The notes beneath the pieces were generated by a model that saw only the letters and a program-made list of their open reading frames with translations, searched no databases and had not been told where the DNA came from. Position numbers and translations under genes: made by a program. This document shows, in pieces, positions 29,308-37,551 of a DNA stretch of 61,505 nt. The stretch lies in assembly GCA_030447745.1 (NCBI GenBank), contig JAUJOH010000001.1:125835-187339 (forward strand). Reading direction: 5' to 3'. This DNA is from Chloroflexota bacterium. Its GTDB lineage: Bacteria > Chloroflexota > Limnocylindria > Limnocylindrales > CSP1-4. Position 1 is the stretch's first letter. Each line of letters begins with the position of its first letter.

Positions 29308-29324
29308 GCCGCGGGTCCCGCGGC
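29308..29324 (-). promoter_or_regulatory. Strong hairpin at the start of the rpsB leader
   Basis: GCCGCGGG-A-CCCGCGGC is a perfect palindrome located right at the predicted transcription start, about 145 bases before the rpsB ATG. The leader 29165-29331 holds no ORF and further G/C-rich pairing. S2 operons are often autoregulated through such leaders; that function here is a guess. Confidence 0.4.
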
Positions 29325-29331
29325 GGGGCGG

Positions 29332-29340
29332 AGTGTAGCA
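29332..29340 (-). promoter_or_regulatory. Extended -10 promoter element of the rpsB operon
   Basis: The minus strand reads TGC-TACACT (29340-29332), followed by CCGCCCC. No clear -35 is seen. It lies in the 347-base gap 29165-29511 between yraN and rpsB, whose remaining upstream part (29341-29511) shows no gene. Confidence 0.55.
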
Positions 29341-29511
29341 CGCAGCATGCTCGGCGGCCGGCGGCCGTTGCCTCGAACGGGCTCAATCGCAGTTCGACGG
29401 CCGGTGGGACGCGCCCCGCGACGGCCGGTTGGACCGCTGGCGAACCCAACGGGCGGCTGGGCGTTGGGAAGCTCAGGTGGCTCGGGATCGCGGCGGTCCG
29501 GTAGCGTGCCG

Positions 29512-29922
29512 TCACCCGTCGAGCGCGTTCCGGTGGTGCCGGATGCGCGGTGGGTCCCCCGGGTGCGCCGGCGGCTCGACGACGACGAGGTCGAACCGCA
29601 GCCGCAGTTCCGGGAGTGGCCTGCCGTCGGGGAGCCCGCGGTCCAGCAGTGCGAGGGCGGCGTTCCGGATCTGTCGGCGCTTGCGCCAGTCAACCGTCTC
29701 CTCGGGGAGGCCGTAAGCGCGGTCCCGCCGCCATCGGACCTCGACGACGACGAGCGCCTCTGGCGGGCCGGGATCCACCGCCACGACGTCGAGCTCGCCG
29801 CGACTGACCCGGACGTTGCGGGCGAGGATCGTCCAGCCGCGAGCCGTCAGGCGCTCGACGACGAGCTGCTCGGCGGCGTCGCCGGCAAGCTGGCGGTCCG
29901 TGCGGCGACGCGAGGGCGACAT
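29512..29922 (-). CDS. yraN: YraN/UPF0102 family nuclease-like protein
   Basis: The 136-residue protein fits the family: [21 protein letters not shown], the [12 protein letters not shown] strand with the catalytic-type acidic pair, and [20 protein letters not shown]. The fold is a Holliday-junction-resolvase-like endonuclease, but no activity is firmly assigned. The usual EVK active-site triad reads EVR here (VVEVRWR). It follows rnhB, as in many genomes. Confidence 0.88.
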   Translation of the reverse strand: MSPSRRRTDRQLAGDAAEQLVVERLTARGWTILARNVRVSRGELDVVAVDPGPPEALVVVEVRWRRDRAYGLPEETVDWRKRRQIRNAALALLDRGLPDGRPLPELRLRFDLVVVEPPAHPGDPPRIRHHRNALDG

Positions 29923-30001
29923 GACCCGAGTTTCGCGCGGGCCACTTCACCCGCACTCACCGGACGTCGCCGCGAGGAGCGCGGACCGGACGAGCGTCCC
30001 G

Positions 30002-30748
30002 CTACGACGCGGCCGGGACGAAGACGGGGAGCGGCTCGGCGGCGTCCAGGATCGCCAGCCCGTCCGCGGGCGGGTGGTCGAGGGGCGCGTCCTCGCCGAA
30101 GAGGTCGAGCGACGCCTGCTCGCCGGCGAGCGTCCGCTGCAGCGCGAGGAACGATCGGCGGTGAAACGGCGTGAGCCCCAGGCGGCGGACGGCGTCACGG
30201 TGCTCCCGCGTGGCATAGCCCTGGTTCCGCTCCCACCCGTACCCGGGATACCGGGCGGCGAGCCGGGCCATCATCCGATCGCGGACGACCTTCGCCACGA
30301 CCGACGCGCAGGCGATCGAGTAGCACCGTGCGTCGCCGTCGACGATCGAGGTGTACGCGCCGACGTGCTGCTCGAAGCCGACGATGCGGTTGCCATCGAT
30401 CAGCACGTGGTCGTGTCCGCCGATGCGGGCGACCGCCCGACGCATCGCGAGATGCGTGGCGTGGTAGATGTTCAGCCGGTCGATCTCGGCGACCGACGCC
30501 GCACCCACGCCGATCGCCACGGCGCGACGCCGGATCAGCGGGGCGAGGCGCTCGCGCTGCGCCGCCGAGAGGGTCTTGGAGTCGCGGACGCCCGGGATGC
30601 GGTGGCAGTTGGGCCGCATCACGACGGCCGCGGCGACGACCGCACCGCAGGTCGGGGCGACGCCGACCTCGTCGACGCCCACGATCCGGGAACAACCACC
30701 ACGCCAGAGTGGCCGCTCGAACCGGAGGCTGGGGACGATGGACGCCAT
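30002..30748 (-). CDS. rnhB: Ribonuclease HII, GRG motif replaced
   Basis: The 248-residue protein has the RNase HII fold: GVDEVG with the first two acidic ligands, RDSKTLSAAQRERL, VLIDGNRIVG with the third, and CASVVAKVVRDRMM with the fourth. Where the family has DEAGRGPLAG, this protein reads DEVGVAPTCG, so the GRG loop that senses the ribonucleotide 2'-OH is gone. The C-terminus carries GEQASLDLFGE, close to the clamp-binding consensus QxxLxLF. The family nicks RNA-DNA junctions to remove misincorporated ribonucleotides. The ATG is at 30748. Confidence 0.92.
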   Translation of the reverse strand: MASIVPSLRFERPLWRGGCSRIVGVDEVGVAPTCGAVVAAAVVMRPNCHRIPGVRDSKTLSAAQRERLAPLIRRRAVAIGVGAASVAEIDRLNIYHATHLAMRRAVARIGGHDHVLIDGNRIVGFEQHVGAYTSIVDGDARCYSIACASVVAKVVRDRMMARLAARYPGYGWERNQGYATREHRDAVRRLGLTPFHRRSFLALQRTLAGEQASLDLFGEDAPLDHPPADGLAILDAAEPLPVFVPAAS

Positions 30749-30773
30749 CGGGCGTCAGGGTACCGAATCGAAT

Positions 30774-30795
30774 GGCCCCGGCGGGCGCCGGGACC
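30774..30795 (-). terminator. Hairpin between rplS and rnhB
   Basis: Plus-strand GGCCCCGGC and GCCGGGACC (30774-30782, 30787-30795) pair over 9 positions with one wobble around a 4-base loop. It follows the rplS stop by about 24 bases. There is no T-tract, only ATTCGATTC after it. It could be a factor-dependent terminator or mRNA end. Confidence 0.45.
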
Positions 30796-30818
30796 GACGA
30801 ATCGCGAAGGGCCGGCGG

Positions 30819-31166
30819 TCAGCTCTGGCGACGCTCGCGGAGGGTCGCCGCCTTCCCGACGCGCTTGCGAAGGAAGTAGAGCTGGGCGCGGCGCGCCTGG
30901 CCGTGACGCACGACCTCGATCTTGTCGATCCGCGGGCTGTTGATCTTGAAGGTCCGCTCCACGCCGACGCCGCTGGCGATCCGACGCACGGTGATCGACC
31001 GCGTGATGCCACCGCCGCGGAGACGCATGATCGTCCCCTCGAACACCTGAATCCGCTCGCGGTTGCCCTCGACGACCTTGGCGGAAACGCGGACGGTATC
31101 GCCCGTGGCGAGCTCCGGCAGGTCCGTGCGGAGTTGGTCCTGGATGATCTCGTCGAGCACGTTCAC
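30819..31166 (-). CDS. rplS: 50S ribosomal protein L19
   Basis: The sequence [53 protein letters not shown] and KVRHGQ-like [20 protein letters not shown] is L19. I chose the GTG at 31166 because it gives 115 residues, the family length, with AGGA 8 bases upstream. An in-frame ATG at 31214 would add 16 unconserved residues and has no ribosome binding site. L19 sits at the 30S-50S interface. Confidence 0.95.
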   Translation of the reverse strand: MNVLDEIIQDQLRTDLPELATGDTVRVSAKVVEGNRERIQVFEGTIMRLRGGGITRSITVRRIASGVGVERTFKINSPRIDKIEVVRHGQARRAQLYFLRKRVGKAATLRERRQS

Positions 31167-31249
31167 GCGGCGGTTCCTGACTGAGTGGGCAGCCGAAGAC
31201 TGCGGTTCGGACATGGAGGGACGGCGCCGGGGCGCTCGGGTCGGGCGGG

Positions 31250-31258
31250 AGTATAGCA
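31250..31258 (-). promoter_or_regulatory. Extended -10 promoter element of rplS
   Basis: The minus strand reads TGC-TATACT (31258-31250), then CCCGCC, with no obvious -35. The predicted start near 31243 gives a leader of about 77 bases to the GTG. It separates rplS-rnhB-yraN from the trmD end at 31323. Confidence 0.6.
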
Positions 31259-31322
31259 AAGGTCTCCGACGGGTCGGCGAGCGCGTCCGACGGGTCGAGG
31301 CGGAGACCGGTTGGCGTCCGGC

Positions 31323-32054
31323 CTACTCCCCTGACCCTGTGTCGAGCTCGCCGACGAGCCGCCGCTCCTCCGGCGACATGCCCCGGGCCTCGAGCAGGTC
31401 GGGCCGGCGATCGCGCGTCCGCCGCAGCGACTCGCGCAGCCGCCACCGGCGAACGGCGCCGTGGTCGCCCGAGACGAGCACCGGCGGAACGGCCCGACCG
31501 TTGAACTCGGGTGGGCGGGTGTACTGCGGGTACTCGAGGAGCCCGCCGGTGAACGACTCCTCGGCGGTCGACGCGGCGTCGATGGCGTCCGGCAGGAGCC
31601 GGATGACCGCGTCGATCACGACCAGCGCCGGCAGCTCGCCGCCGGTCAGCACGTAGTCGCCGATCGAGAGCTCGAGGTCGACCATCGACCGGATCCGCTC
31701 GTCGACGCCCTCGTACCGCGGACAGAGGAGGACCAGGTGGCGGTGCGTCGCAAGCGCCGCGGCACGCGACTGGCCGAAGGGCTCACCGGCTGCGTCGAGC
31801 AGGATCGCCAGGGTCTCGGGCCGCCGGACGGCCTGAAGCGCGGCGGCCACCGGCTCCGGCCGGAGGATCATGCCGGCGCCGCCACCGTACGGGTAGTCGT
31901 CGACGCTCCGGTGCCGACCGATCCCCCACTGGCGCAGGTCGTGGACCCGGATGACGGCCAGCCCGCGCTCGACGATGCGACCGGGGATGCTGGCCCTCAG
32001 CGGCGCATCGAAGATGGCCGGGAAGAGCGTCAGGACGTCGATCTCGAGCGTCAC
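31323..32054 (-). CDS. trmD: tRNA (guanine-37-N1) methyltransferase TrmD
   Basis: The SPOUT enzyme has IDVLTLFPAIFDAPLRAS, the DDYPYGGGAGMILRPEPV loop, LCPRYEGVDERI, and the knot segment LSIGDYVLTGGELPALVVID. It makes m1G37 in tRNAs, preventing frameshifting. The GTG at 32054 overlaps the rimM stop as GTGA and gives 243 residues. The ORF can extend five codons upstream, but the coupled GTG is more likely. Confidence 0.95.
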   Translation of the reverse strand: MTLEIDVLTLFPAIFDAPLRASIPGRIVERGLAVIRVHDLRQWGIGRHRSVDDYPYGGGAGMILRPEPVAAALQAVRRPETLAILLDAAGEPFGQSRAAALATHRHLVLLCPRYEGVDERIRSMVDLELSIGDYVLTGGELPALVVIDAVIRLLPDAIDAASTAEESFTGGLLEYPQYTRPPEFNGRAVPPVLVSGDHGAVRRWRLRESLRRTRDRRPDLLEARGMSPEERRLVGELDTGSGE

Positions 32055-32625
32055 TGCCGCGTCTCGCATGACCTCGCGCGCTCGTCGGCCAGGTCGAGCT
32101 CGAGCGCGTCCGCGTCGACCACGATCTCACCGCGGCGCGGCGCGAAGATCCGGATGAACGCGCGGACGGCCGGCACGTCGAATTCGCCGACGGGACCGCC
32201 GCGCACGACGAAGACCTCCGCGCCGGCCAGACACGTCGCTGACCGACACCCCGACCACCTCGTGCCACCAGTACTCGCCGCGATCCAGCGCGTCGCCCCC
32301 GACGGCCGTCTCGAGGTACGCGTCCCGGAGCGTCTCCGCGGCCGTCCGGTCCGGCAGCTCGCGGAACCGGAGCCGCCAGCCCGGACCGTCCTGCACCGGC
32401 GCGGACCAGCCGATCGTGAGCGGCTCGTCCGAGCCCTCGCGGTGCAGGACCGAGCCGACGGCGAACCGCTCGTCCGCACGGTCCGTCAGGACCTCGACCC
32501 GGACCGTACCGCGCAGCCCGTGGATTCCCCGGACGAGCCCGACGACGAGGCGCTCGCTCAGGTCACCGTCCCCGACGAGTCAGCACCCGCTCACCGAGGT
32601 CGGACGCCGAGCTCCGTGACGCCAT
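32051..32625 (-). CDS. rimM: Ribosome maturation factor RimM (frame broken, part of the linker missing)
   Basis: Pieces of RimM are spread over frames: RLVVGLVRGIHGLRGTVRVEV and then VLTD near 32560-32480, GWRLRFRELPDRTAAETLRD and WWHEVVGVSVSDVSG near 32370-32230, then AGAEVFVVRGGPVGEFDVPA and the end ELDLADERARSCETRQ. The usual G-x-V-x-D-V linker between the two domains seems lost around 32230. The frame of RLVVGLVRG has no start codon of its own. An ATG at 32625 in another frame (MASRSSASDLGER) is the best candidate and lies inside the 48-base repeat. RimM helps assemble the 30S head. The position between khpA and trmD fits. Confidence 0.78.
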
Positions 32626-32638
32626 CCGCCCGAGGTTT
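32591..32638 (-). repeat. 48-base dispersed repeat, copy 1 (between khpA and rimM)
   Basis: It is identical to 45747-45794 at 44 of 48 bases, in the same orientation. On the minus strand both copies can read MASRSSASDLGE from an ATG, and within that stretch they differ only at third codon positions. The copy starts right at the khpA stop and covers the likely rimM start. Confidence 0.7.
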
Positions 32639-32870
32639 AGAGGATCTCGAGCGAAACGGCGTCACCGTCCCGGGCGGCCGTCACCTTGAGCAGCGTCCGG
32701 AGCGCCTTGGCGACGCTGCCGTTGCGCCCGATCACCTTGCCCATGTCCTCCTCGGCGACGTGGAGCTCGATCACGGTCGCGCCGTCCTCCTCGACGACCT
32801 GCACCCTGACGCTCTCCGGGTCGTCGACGAGCGACTTCGCGACGTACTCGACCAGGTCCCTGGCAGCCAC
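32637..32870 (-). CDS. khpA: KH-domain RNA-binding protein KhpA
   Basis: The 77-residue single KH domain has VEYVAKSLVDDPESVRVQVV, the GKVIGRNGSVAKALRTLL loop (GxxG), and a final strand VSLEIL. KhpA pairs with KhpB/Jag to control division and cell-wall genes in Firmicutes. The gene lies between rpsP and rimM, its standard place. The GTG start is at 32870. Confidence 0.92.
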   Translation of the reverse strand: MAARDLVEYVAKSLVDDPESVRVQVVEEDGATVIELHVAEEDMGKVIGRNGSVAKALRTLLKVTAARDGDAVSLEIL

Positions 32871-32879
32871 GCCCGTGCC

Positions 32880-33134
32880 CTACTTGTCGGCGGGCACGAT
32901 GCCCGCCTGGCGGAGCAGCCGGACGACGGTGTCCGAGGGCTGCGCGCCCTTGTCCAGCCAGGACCGGGCCCTGTCCGCGTCGATGTTGAGCTCGACCGGC
33001 TTGCTGCGGGGGTTGTAGTGCCCGATCGTTTCGATCGACCGACTGTCGCGTGCGCTTCGCGCGTCGGCGACGATCACCCGGTACGCGGGTTGCTTCTTCG
33101 CCCCGACGCGGGTGAGACGGATCCTGACGGCCAT
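32880..33134 (-). CDS. rpsP: 30S ribosomal protein S16
   Basis: The 84-residue protein reads [40 protein letters not shown], and [20 protein letters not shown], all standard for S16. It stabilises the 30S body. The ATG at 33134 is clear. The 59 bases upstream to the DUF3352 stop have no obvious promoter, so it is probably transcribed with ffh and DUF3352. Confidence 0.97.
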   Translation of the reverse strand: MAVRIRLTRVGAKKQPAYRVIVADARSARDSRSIETIGHYNPRSKPVELNIDADRARSWLDKGAQPSDTVVRLLRQAGIVPADK

Positions 33135-33193
33135 GTGTTGGGTGTTCCTCCTGCCAGGTCCAGCCCGGCTCGTAGCGTGCGGTCGTGGATGGA

Positions 33194-35071
33194 TTACTTG
33201 ACGGTGATGATCAACGTCGACCTGTCGCGCCCGTCGTCGAGGACGGTCGCCTGGACGAGCGCGTCGAGCGGGACGAGATACGGCTTGACGTCGCGCTCGT
33301 ACGCCGCGAACCCCTCCGGGTCCGTGGCGCCGAGCGTCTCGGCGAGCTCGCGGGCGGCTGTCACGTCGAGGTAGGCGGAGCCGAGGTTCTCCGTGCCCAC
33401 CCGCTCGAGCAGGCCCTGGTACCGGCTGTCGTCCGCGAGTGACGGGCCGGGGCCTGCATCGAGCACGGCGCGGACGAACGATGACCCCATGCCGATCACG
33501 ACGACATCGTCCGTGGCGGCGTACGCGATCTCGAGGCGGCCCTCGGGCAGCTCCATGCCGGGCGGAAGTGCCTGGCCTTGCTCCGCGAGCTCGCGCAGGT
33601 CGCCCAGGTCGATGATCGTGACCGTTGCGCCGCTGTAGGTCTCCTCCCGCACGGTCACGCCCATCTGCTCACCGCCGAGACTGGCGAAGCTGCGGAGGGT
33701 CGTCAGCAGTCGCTCGGCGTCGGCCCGGTCCGTCGGTCGGAAGACGAGACCGCCGTGGACACCGGCCCCGCCGTTGCGAGCGACGGCGATCCCCGCGTCG
33801 CCCATCCAGCCGAGCAGCCCCTGGTCGCCGCCGACCACGCCCAGCGCCTCGTCGACCTGCTCGAACTCCTCGGCGATCGTCGGATCGGCGCGCAGGCGCG
33901 CGGTCAGCTCCAGGAGGCTCGCGCCGTAGTCGTGGGCGTCGAGGAGCATGAACGTCGACGGCGGCACGTGCTGGGCGAGCGCACCGACCCGGTTCTCGTC
34001 GGCGGCCGTGACAGCCGCGTGCGGAGCGATCACCTCGGCGGCGAGTGCGTCGCCGCGGGCCTGGAGCCGGAACAGCGCCCAGGCCGGGATGAGGTCCCGG
34101 GTCAGCTCGGTCAGCGGCATCGGCCCGGCGCTCATCAGCTCCGGCAGCTGGGTCGCCCAGTCGAGGTAGCGCTGCGTGTCGTCGTACGCGTAGCCGAGGT
34201 TGTCGCCCTCGGCCGACGCGAGCGCCTCCTTGAACCGATCGTCATTTACGAAGTCGCTCTTGCCGTCACTGTCGATCGCGGCGCGCACGGAGGCCTCGTC
34301 GCCGAGGAGCATCACACGGTCGTCCGCGAGCGCCATGGCGCCGCGCTGCTCGCCCGTGCCGAACAGCGTCAGCGGCACGTCACCCTGTGTCGCGCTGCTC
34401 TTCTCGACGTCCGCCGTCAGCTCGTCGAACCAGGCGCGCGCTCGGGCGGCGTCGGTGACCGAGGCGATCACGAGCACCCGGGCCTGCTCCGGCGTGTCCG
34501 GATGCGGCAGCTCGCCGACGCTGAAGCCCAGCTGCCCGCCGAACCACGGCTTGATCTTCGTGGTCCAGTCCTGCTCGTCCTCGGACGCCGCCCGGACGAC
34601 GCGGTCGAGGACGTCGTCGAGCTTGACCTCGAGCGTCGACTGGTCCGCGAAGCCCGGGAACTTCGAGAGGAACTGCCCGAGCTTCTGGCGCTGGTCGCCG
34701 GGCAGATCCAGGCGGACCTCGCCGTACACGACGCTGCCGGGCGCCGCGTAGCCGACGATCGCGGACGGCGCGGACTGCCCGGTGACGAAGAAGACCGCGG
34801 CGATCCCGGCCGCGACGATCAGGGCGGTCACGAGCAGCGCGGCGATCCAGCGCCCGCGGTTGCGGCCACCGGCAGGGCGGACGGGCTCCGGGGGTGGAGG
34901 TGTCGCGTCCTCGACCCCGGCCGCGGGGCGGGTCCACGCGACCGTCGGCGCTTCGGACGGGTTCGTGTCCGTGCCGCCGGCGCGCGTCGGTTCCACCCAC
35001 GCGTCACCGCGTCGTGGCGGCGGCGGCTCGGCGGGCCCCGGGCCCGGACGGTTCGGATCGCGCTCGGTCAT
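33194..35071 (-). CDS. DUF3352 membrane-anchored protein
   Basis: The 625-residue protein has a Pro-rich cytoplasmic N-terminus (residues 1-70), one membrane helix ([20 protein letters not shown], about 75-95) and a large extracytoplasmic part. The latter fits the DUF3352 family: [34 protein letters not shown], paired halves with [19 protein letters not shown], and [20 protein letters not shown]. The function is unknown; such proteins occur in Actinobacteria, Cyanobacteria and Chloroflexota. It sits between ffh and rpsP, interrupting a conserved ribosomal gene pair, with only 13 bases to ffh. No signal peptidase site is seen. Confidence 0.87.
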   Translation of the reverse strand: MTERDPNRPGPGPAEPPPPRRGDAWVEPTRAGGTDTNPSEAPTVAWTRPAAGVEDATPPPPEPVRPAGGRNRGRWIAALLVTALIVAAGIAAVFFVTGQSAPSAIVGYAAPGSVVYGEVRLDLPGDQRQKLGQFLSKFPGFADQSTLEVKLDDVLDRVVRAASEDEQDWTTKIKPWFGGQLGFSVGELPHPDTPEQARVLVIASVTDAARARAWFDELTADVEKSSATQGDVPLTLFGTGEQRGAMALADDRVMLLGDEASVRAAIDSDGKSDFVNDDRFKEALASAEGDNLGYAYDDTQRYLDWATQLPELMSAGPMPLTELTRDLIPAWALFRLQARGDALAAEVIAPHAAVTAADENRVGALAQHVPPSTFMLLDAHDYGASLLELTARLRADPTIAEEFEQVDEALGVVGGDQGLLGWMGDAGIAVARNGGAGVHGGLVFRPTDRADAERLLTTLRSFASLGGEQMGVTVREETYSGATVTIIDLGDLRELAEQGQALPPGMELPEGRLEIAYAATDDVVVIGMGSSFVRAVLDAGPGPSLADDSRYQGLLERVGTENLGSAYLDVTAARELAETLGATDPEGFAAYERDVKPYLVPLDALVQATVLDDGRDRSTLIITVK

Positions 35072-35084
35072 CGCTCGGCCCCCG

Positions 35085-36416
35085 CTAACGACGGTTCAGC
35101 AGGGCCGTGGCCGCCCCTCGGCGGCCGCCGCCCGACAGCTGCTTCATCATCTTCTGCATCTCGGCAAACTGCTTGATCAGCCGGTTCACGTCCGTCAGCG
35201 ACGTCCCGGATCCGGTCGCGATCCGCCGGCGTCGCGAGCCGTTCAGGATCTGGGGGTCGCGGCGCTCGCGCGGCGTCATCGCGCGGATGACCGCCTCGAC
35301 ACGCCGGAGGTCACCGCGGTCGATCGCGGCCTCCGCCTCGCGCGCCATCCCGCCCATGCCCGGGATCATCCCCATGAGCTGCCCCACTGGTCCCATCTTC
35401 TGGACCTGCTGCAGCTGGTCGAGGAAGTCCTCGAGCGTGAACTGGGCCTTGCGGAGCTTCTCCTCGAGCCTCGCCGCGTCCTTGTGGTCGACGACCTCCT
35501 GCGCGCGCTCGACGAGCGTCAGGATGTCGCCCATGCCGAGGATGCGGCCGGCGAGCCGATCCGGGTGGAAGACCTCCAGCGCGTCCGTCTTCTCACCGGT
35601 GCCGAGGAACTTGACCGGAAGCCCGGTCACGGCGCTGATCGAGAGCGCCGCGCCGCCGCGGGCGTCGCCGTCGATCTTGGTGAGCACCAGCCCGGTGACC
35701 GGAACCGCCGTGGCGAACGCCTGCGCCACCGAGACCGCCTCCTGCCCCGTCATCGCGTCCACGACGAGGAGCGTCTCGACCGGGCGCACGGCGTCGTTGA
35801 CGGCCGAGATCTCCGCCATCAGCGCCTCGTCGACGGTCAGTCGCCCGGCCGTGTCGAGGATGACGGTGTCCCGCGTCTGGCGCCGCGCCGCATCGACCCC
35901 GCCGCGAACGATGTCGAGGACGGAGGTGCCCGCCGGGGCACGGTGGACCGGCAGGTTGACCTGCCGGCCGAGCGTCTCGAGCTGGTCTGCCGCCGCCGGC
36001 CGGTACGGGTCCGCGGCCACCAGCAGGGGTCGCCGACCGAGCTTCACGATGTGCCTGGCCAGCTTCACCGACAACGTCGTCTTGCCGGAGCCCTGCAGAC
36101 CGACCAGCGCGATGACGGCCGGGTTGCCGCTCAGCCGGAACGAGCGGTCACCCGCCGAGAGCAGGTCGACGAGCTCGTCGTGGACGATCTTCACGACCTG
36201 CTGGCCGGCCGTCAGGCTGGCCAGGATCTCCGCGCCCACCGCCTGCTCGCGGACCCGCGCCACGAAGTCCCGGACGACCTTGAAGTTGACGTCCGCCTCG
36301 AGCAGCGACAGGCGGATCTCCCGCATCGCCGCGTCGACGTCGGCCTCGCTGATCCGGCCGCGACCGGTCAGCGTCCCGAGCGTCCGGCGCAGGCGCTCGC
36401 TCAGCGAATCGAACAT
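35085..36416 (-). CDS. ffh: Signal recognition particle protein Ffh
   Basis: The 443-residue GTPase has an N domain (MFDSLSERLRRTLGTLTGRG), G1 GLQGSGKTTLSVKLA, DPYRPAAADQL, DTAGRL, TKIDGDARGG and the M domain with GPVGQLMGMIPGM and RRRRIATGSGTS for SRP RNA binding. Ffh recognises signal sequences and docks on FtsY. A TACACT box at 36511-36506 could drive it, leaving an 80-base leader. The ATG is at 36416. Confidence 0.97.
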   Translation of the reverse strand: MFDSLSERLRRTLGTLTGRGRISEADVDAAMREIRLSLLEADVNFKVVRDFVARVREQAVGAEILASLTAGQQVVKIVHDELVDLLSAGDRSFRLSGNPAVIALVGLQGSGKTTLSVKLARHIVKLGRRPLLVAADPYRPAAADQLETLGRQVNLPVHRAPAGTSVLDIVRGGVDAARRQTRDTVILDTAGRLTVDEALMAEISAVNDAVRPVETLLVVDAMTGQEAVSVAQAFATAVPVTGLVLTKIDGDARGGAALSISAVTGLPVKFLGTGEKTDALEVFHPDRLAGRILGMGDILTLVERAQEVVDHKDAARLEEKLRKAQFTLEDFLDQLQQVQKMGPVGQLMGMIPGMGGMAREAEAAIDRGDLRRVEAVIRAMTPRERRDPQILNGSRRRRIATGSGTSLTDVNRLIKQFAEMQKMMKQLSGGGRRGAATALLNRR

Positions 36417-36575
36417 CTGGTGCGGGTGGTTCCTCTCGTTGGGTCCGCGTGCCCACCGGACGCGGGTCGGGGGTGCGCGGGTTCTGGCGACACCGAGGCC
36501 GGGGCAGTGTAGCGCATCGCCTCCGCCCCTCCGGCACGGCCAGCTCGTCGCAGCCCGCCGCTATCCTCGCCACCC

Positions 36576-36965
36576 GTGCGCTCCCCGTTCACCTCGTGGC
36601 TCTGGCGCAACGGAGCATTCGTCCGGCTCTGGACAGCCTCGACGATCTCCGTCTTCGGCTCGCTCATCACTCGACTGGCGCTGCCGTTCGTGGCCATCCT
36701 CGTGCTCGATGCGGGCGCCATCGAGGTGGCCGCGCTGCGCTCCGTCGACCTCGCCGCGGCGCTCGTGTTCGGGCTGGCGGCGGGCGCGTGGGTCGACCGG
36801 CTGCGCCGCCGGCCGGTGCTCATCGCGTCGGACCTCGGGCGCGCGGTCCTCCTCGTCTCTGTCCGGGCGTTCCGGCCGGTGCGGCGGCGGCCGTGGTACG
36901 CGAGACGACACGTGACGAGCCGATCGGAGGCTGATCGGGACGCGCCGCCGGCGGGTGGCCGGTGA
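36576..36965 (+). pseudogene. N-terminal fragment of an MFS transporter
   Basis: A GTG ORF of 129 codons starts like MFS-3 type exporters: NGAFVRLWTASTISVFGSLI, TRLALPFVAILVL, FGLAAGAWVDRLRRRPVLIA and DLGRAVLLVS, covering about two and a half membrane helices plus the MFS loop 2-3 motif. After residue 95 the sequence becomes Arg/Pro-rich with no helices, so nine or more segments are missing. The stop overlaps the next GTG as GTGA. A TATCCT box ends 8 bases before the GTG, which would make it leaderless. It is most likely a deletion remnant, although a short expressed membrane peptide cannot be excluded. Confidence 0.6.
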
Positions 36966-37501
36966 CGCTCGAGGTCGTGGCCATCGGGTTCATCCGGATC
37001 GTCGGCTCGCTCCCGGTCCTCCGATGGCCACTCGCCGGCGGGATCCTGGCGGTGCTCGTCGACCTGTCCGACCTGCTCCTGCGCGACGTGGTCGACCTGG
37101 GCGGCATCCCCGACTACCAGGCGTTCGACAAGTGGGTCGACCAGGTCTACCTGGGCGCGTTCCTCGTCGTCGCCCTCCGCTGGACGGGGATCGAACGGGC
37201 CATCGCGGTCGCCCTGTACGCCTTCCGCCTGATCGGGTTCACCGCCTTCGAGATCAGCGGCGAGCGCGCGCTGCTCCTCCTCTTTCCGAACGTCTTCGAG
37301 CTCTGGTTCCTGCTCGTCGCGGGCTTGCACCGCTGGCGTTCCCGCTTCGCGTGGCGCCCGGCGACCCTGGCGCTCGCGCTCGTGGTGCTCGTCGCCGCCA
37401 AGGAGCTCCACGAGTGGGCGCTTCACGGAGCGCGGCTGTTCGACGGGATGAGCTCGCTCGAGGCGCTCGAGCGCGTGCGCCGCTGGCTGGGCGGTGGTTG
37501 A
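36962..37501 (+). CDS. Multi-pass membrane protein of unknown function
   Basis: The 179-residue protein starts at a GTG overlapping the previous stop. It has about five hydrophobic segments: WPLAGGILAVLVDLSDLLL, VYLGAFLVVALRW, AVALYAFRLIGFTAFEI, FPNVFELWFLLVAGL and LALALVVLVAAKELHEWAL. Charged and aromatic residues between them (YQAFDKWVDQVY, ISGER) are not those of a transporter family I recognise. Codon bias is that of a real gene. It converges with ftsY. Confidence 0.7.
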   Translation: MTLEVVAIGFIRIVGSLPVLRWPLAGGILAVLVDLSDLLLRDVVDLGGIPDYQAFDKWVDQVYLGAFLVVALRWTGIERAIAVALYAFRLIGFTAFEISGERALLLLFPNVFELWFLLVAGLHRWRSRFAWRPATLALALVVLVAAKELHEWALHGARLFDGMSSLEALERVRRWLGGG

Positions 37502-37513
37502 AGCTCCGGGTTC

Positions 37514-37535
37514 CGGGCGTGCCACATGCCGCCCG
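37514..37535. terminator. Possible short hairpin between convergent genes
   Basis: CGGGCG (37514-37519) pairs with CGCCCG (37530-37535) around a 10-base loop, in the 50 bases between the stops of the membrane-protein gene and ftsY. There is no T-tract on either strand, so the assignment is weak. Confidence 0.3.
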
Positions 37536-37551
37536 TCGCCGTTCGCCGGAC

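Noticed and set aside
29165-29331. N-terminal extension of S2 to 29515
   Set aside because: The extra 117 residues are Pro/Arg-rich, cross the promoter and are not conserved. The MPSVSMRQ start has a good ribosome binding site.
36417-36575. SRP RNA in the ffh upstream gap
   Set aside because: The gap is short, has no SRP-like conserved bulge or tetraloop and mainly holds the divergent promoters.
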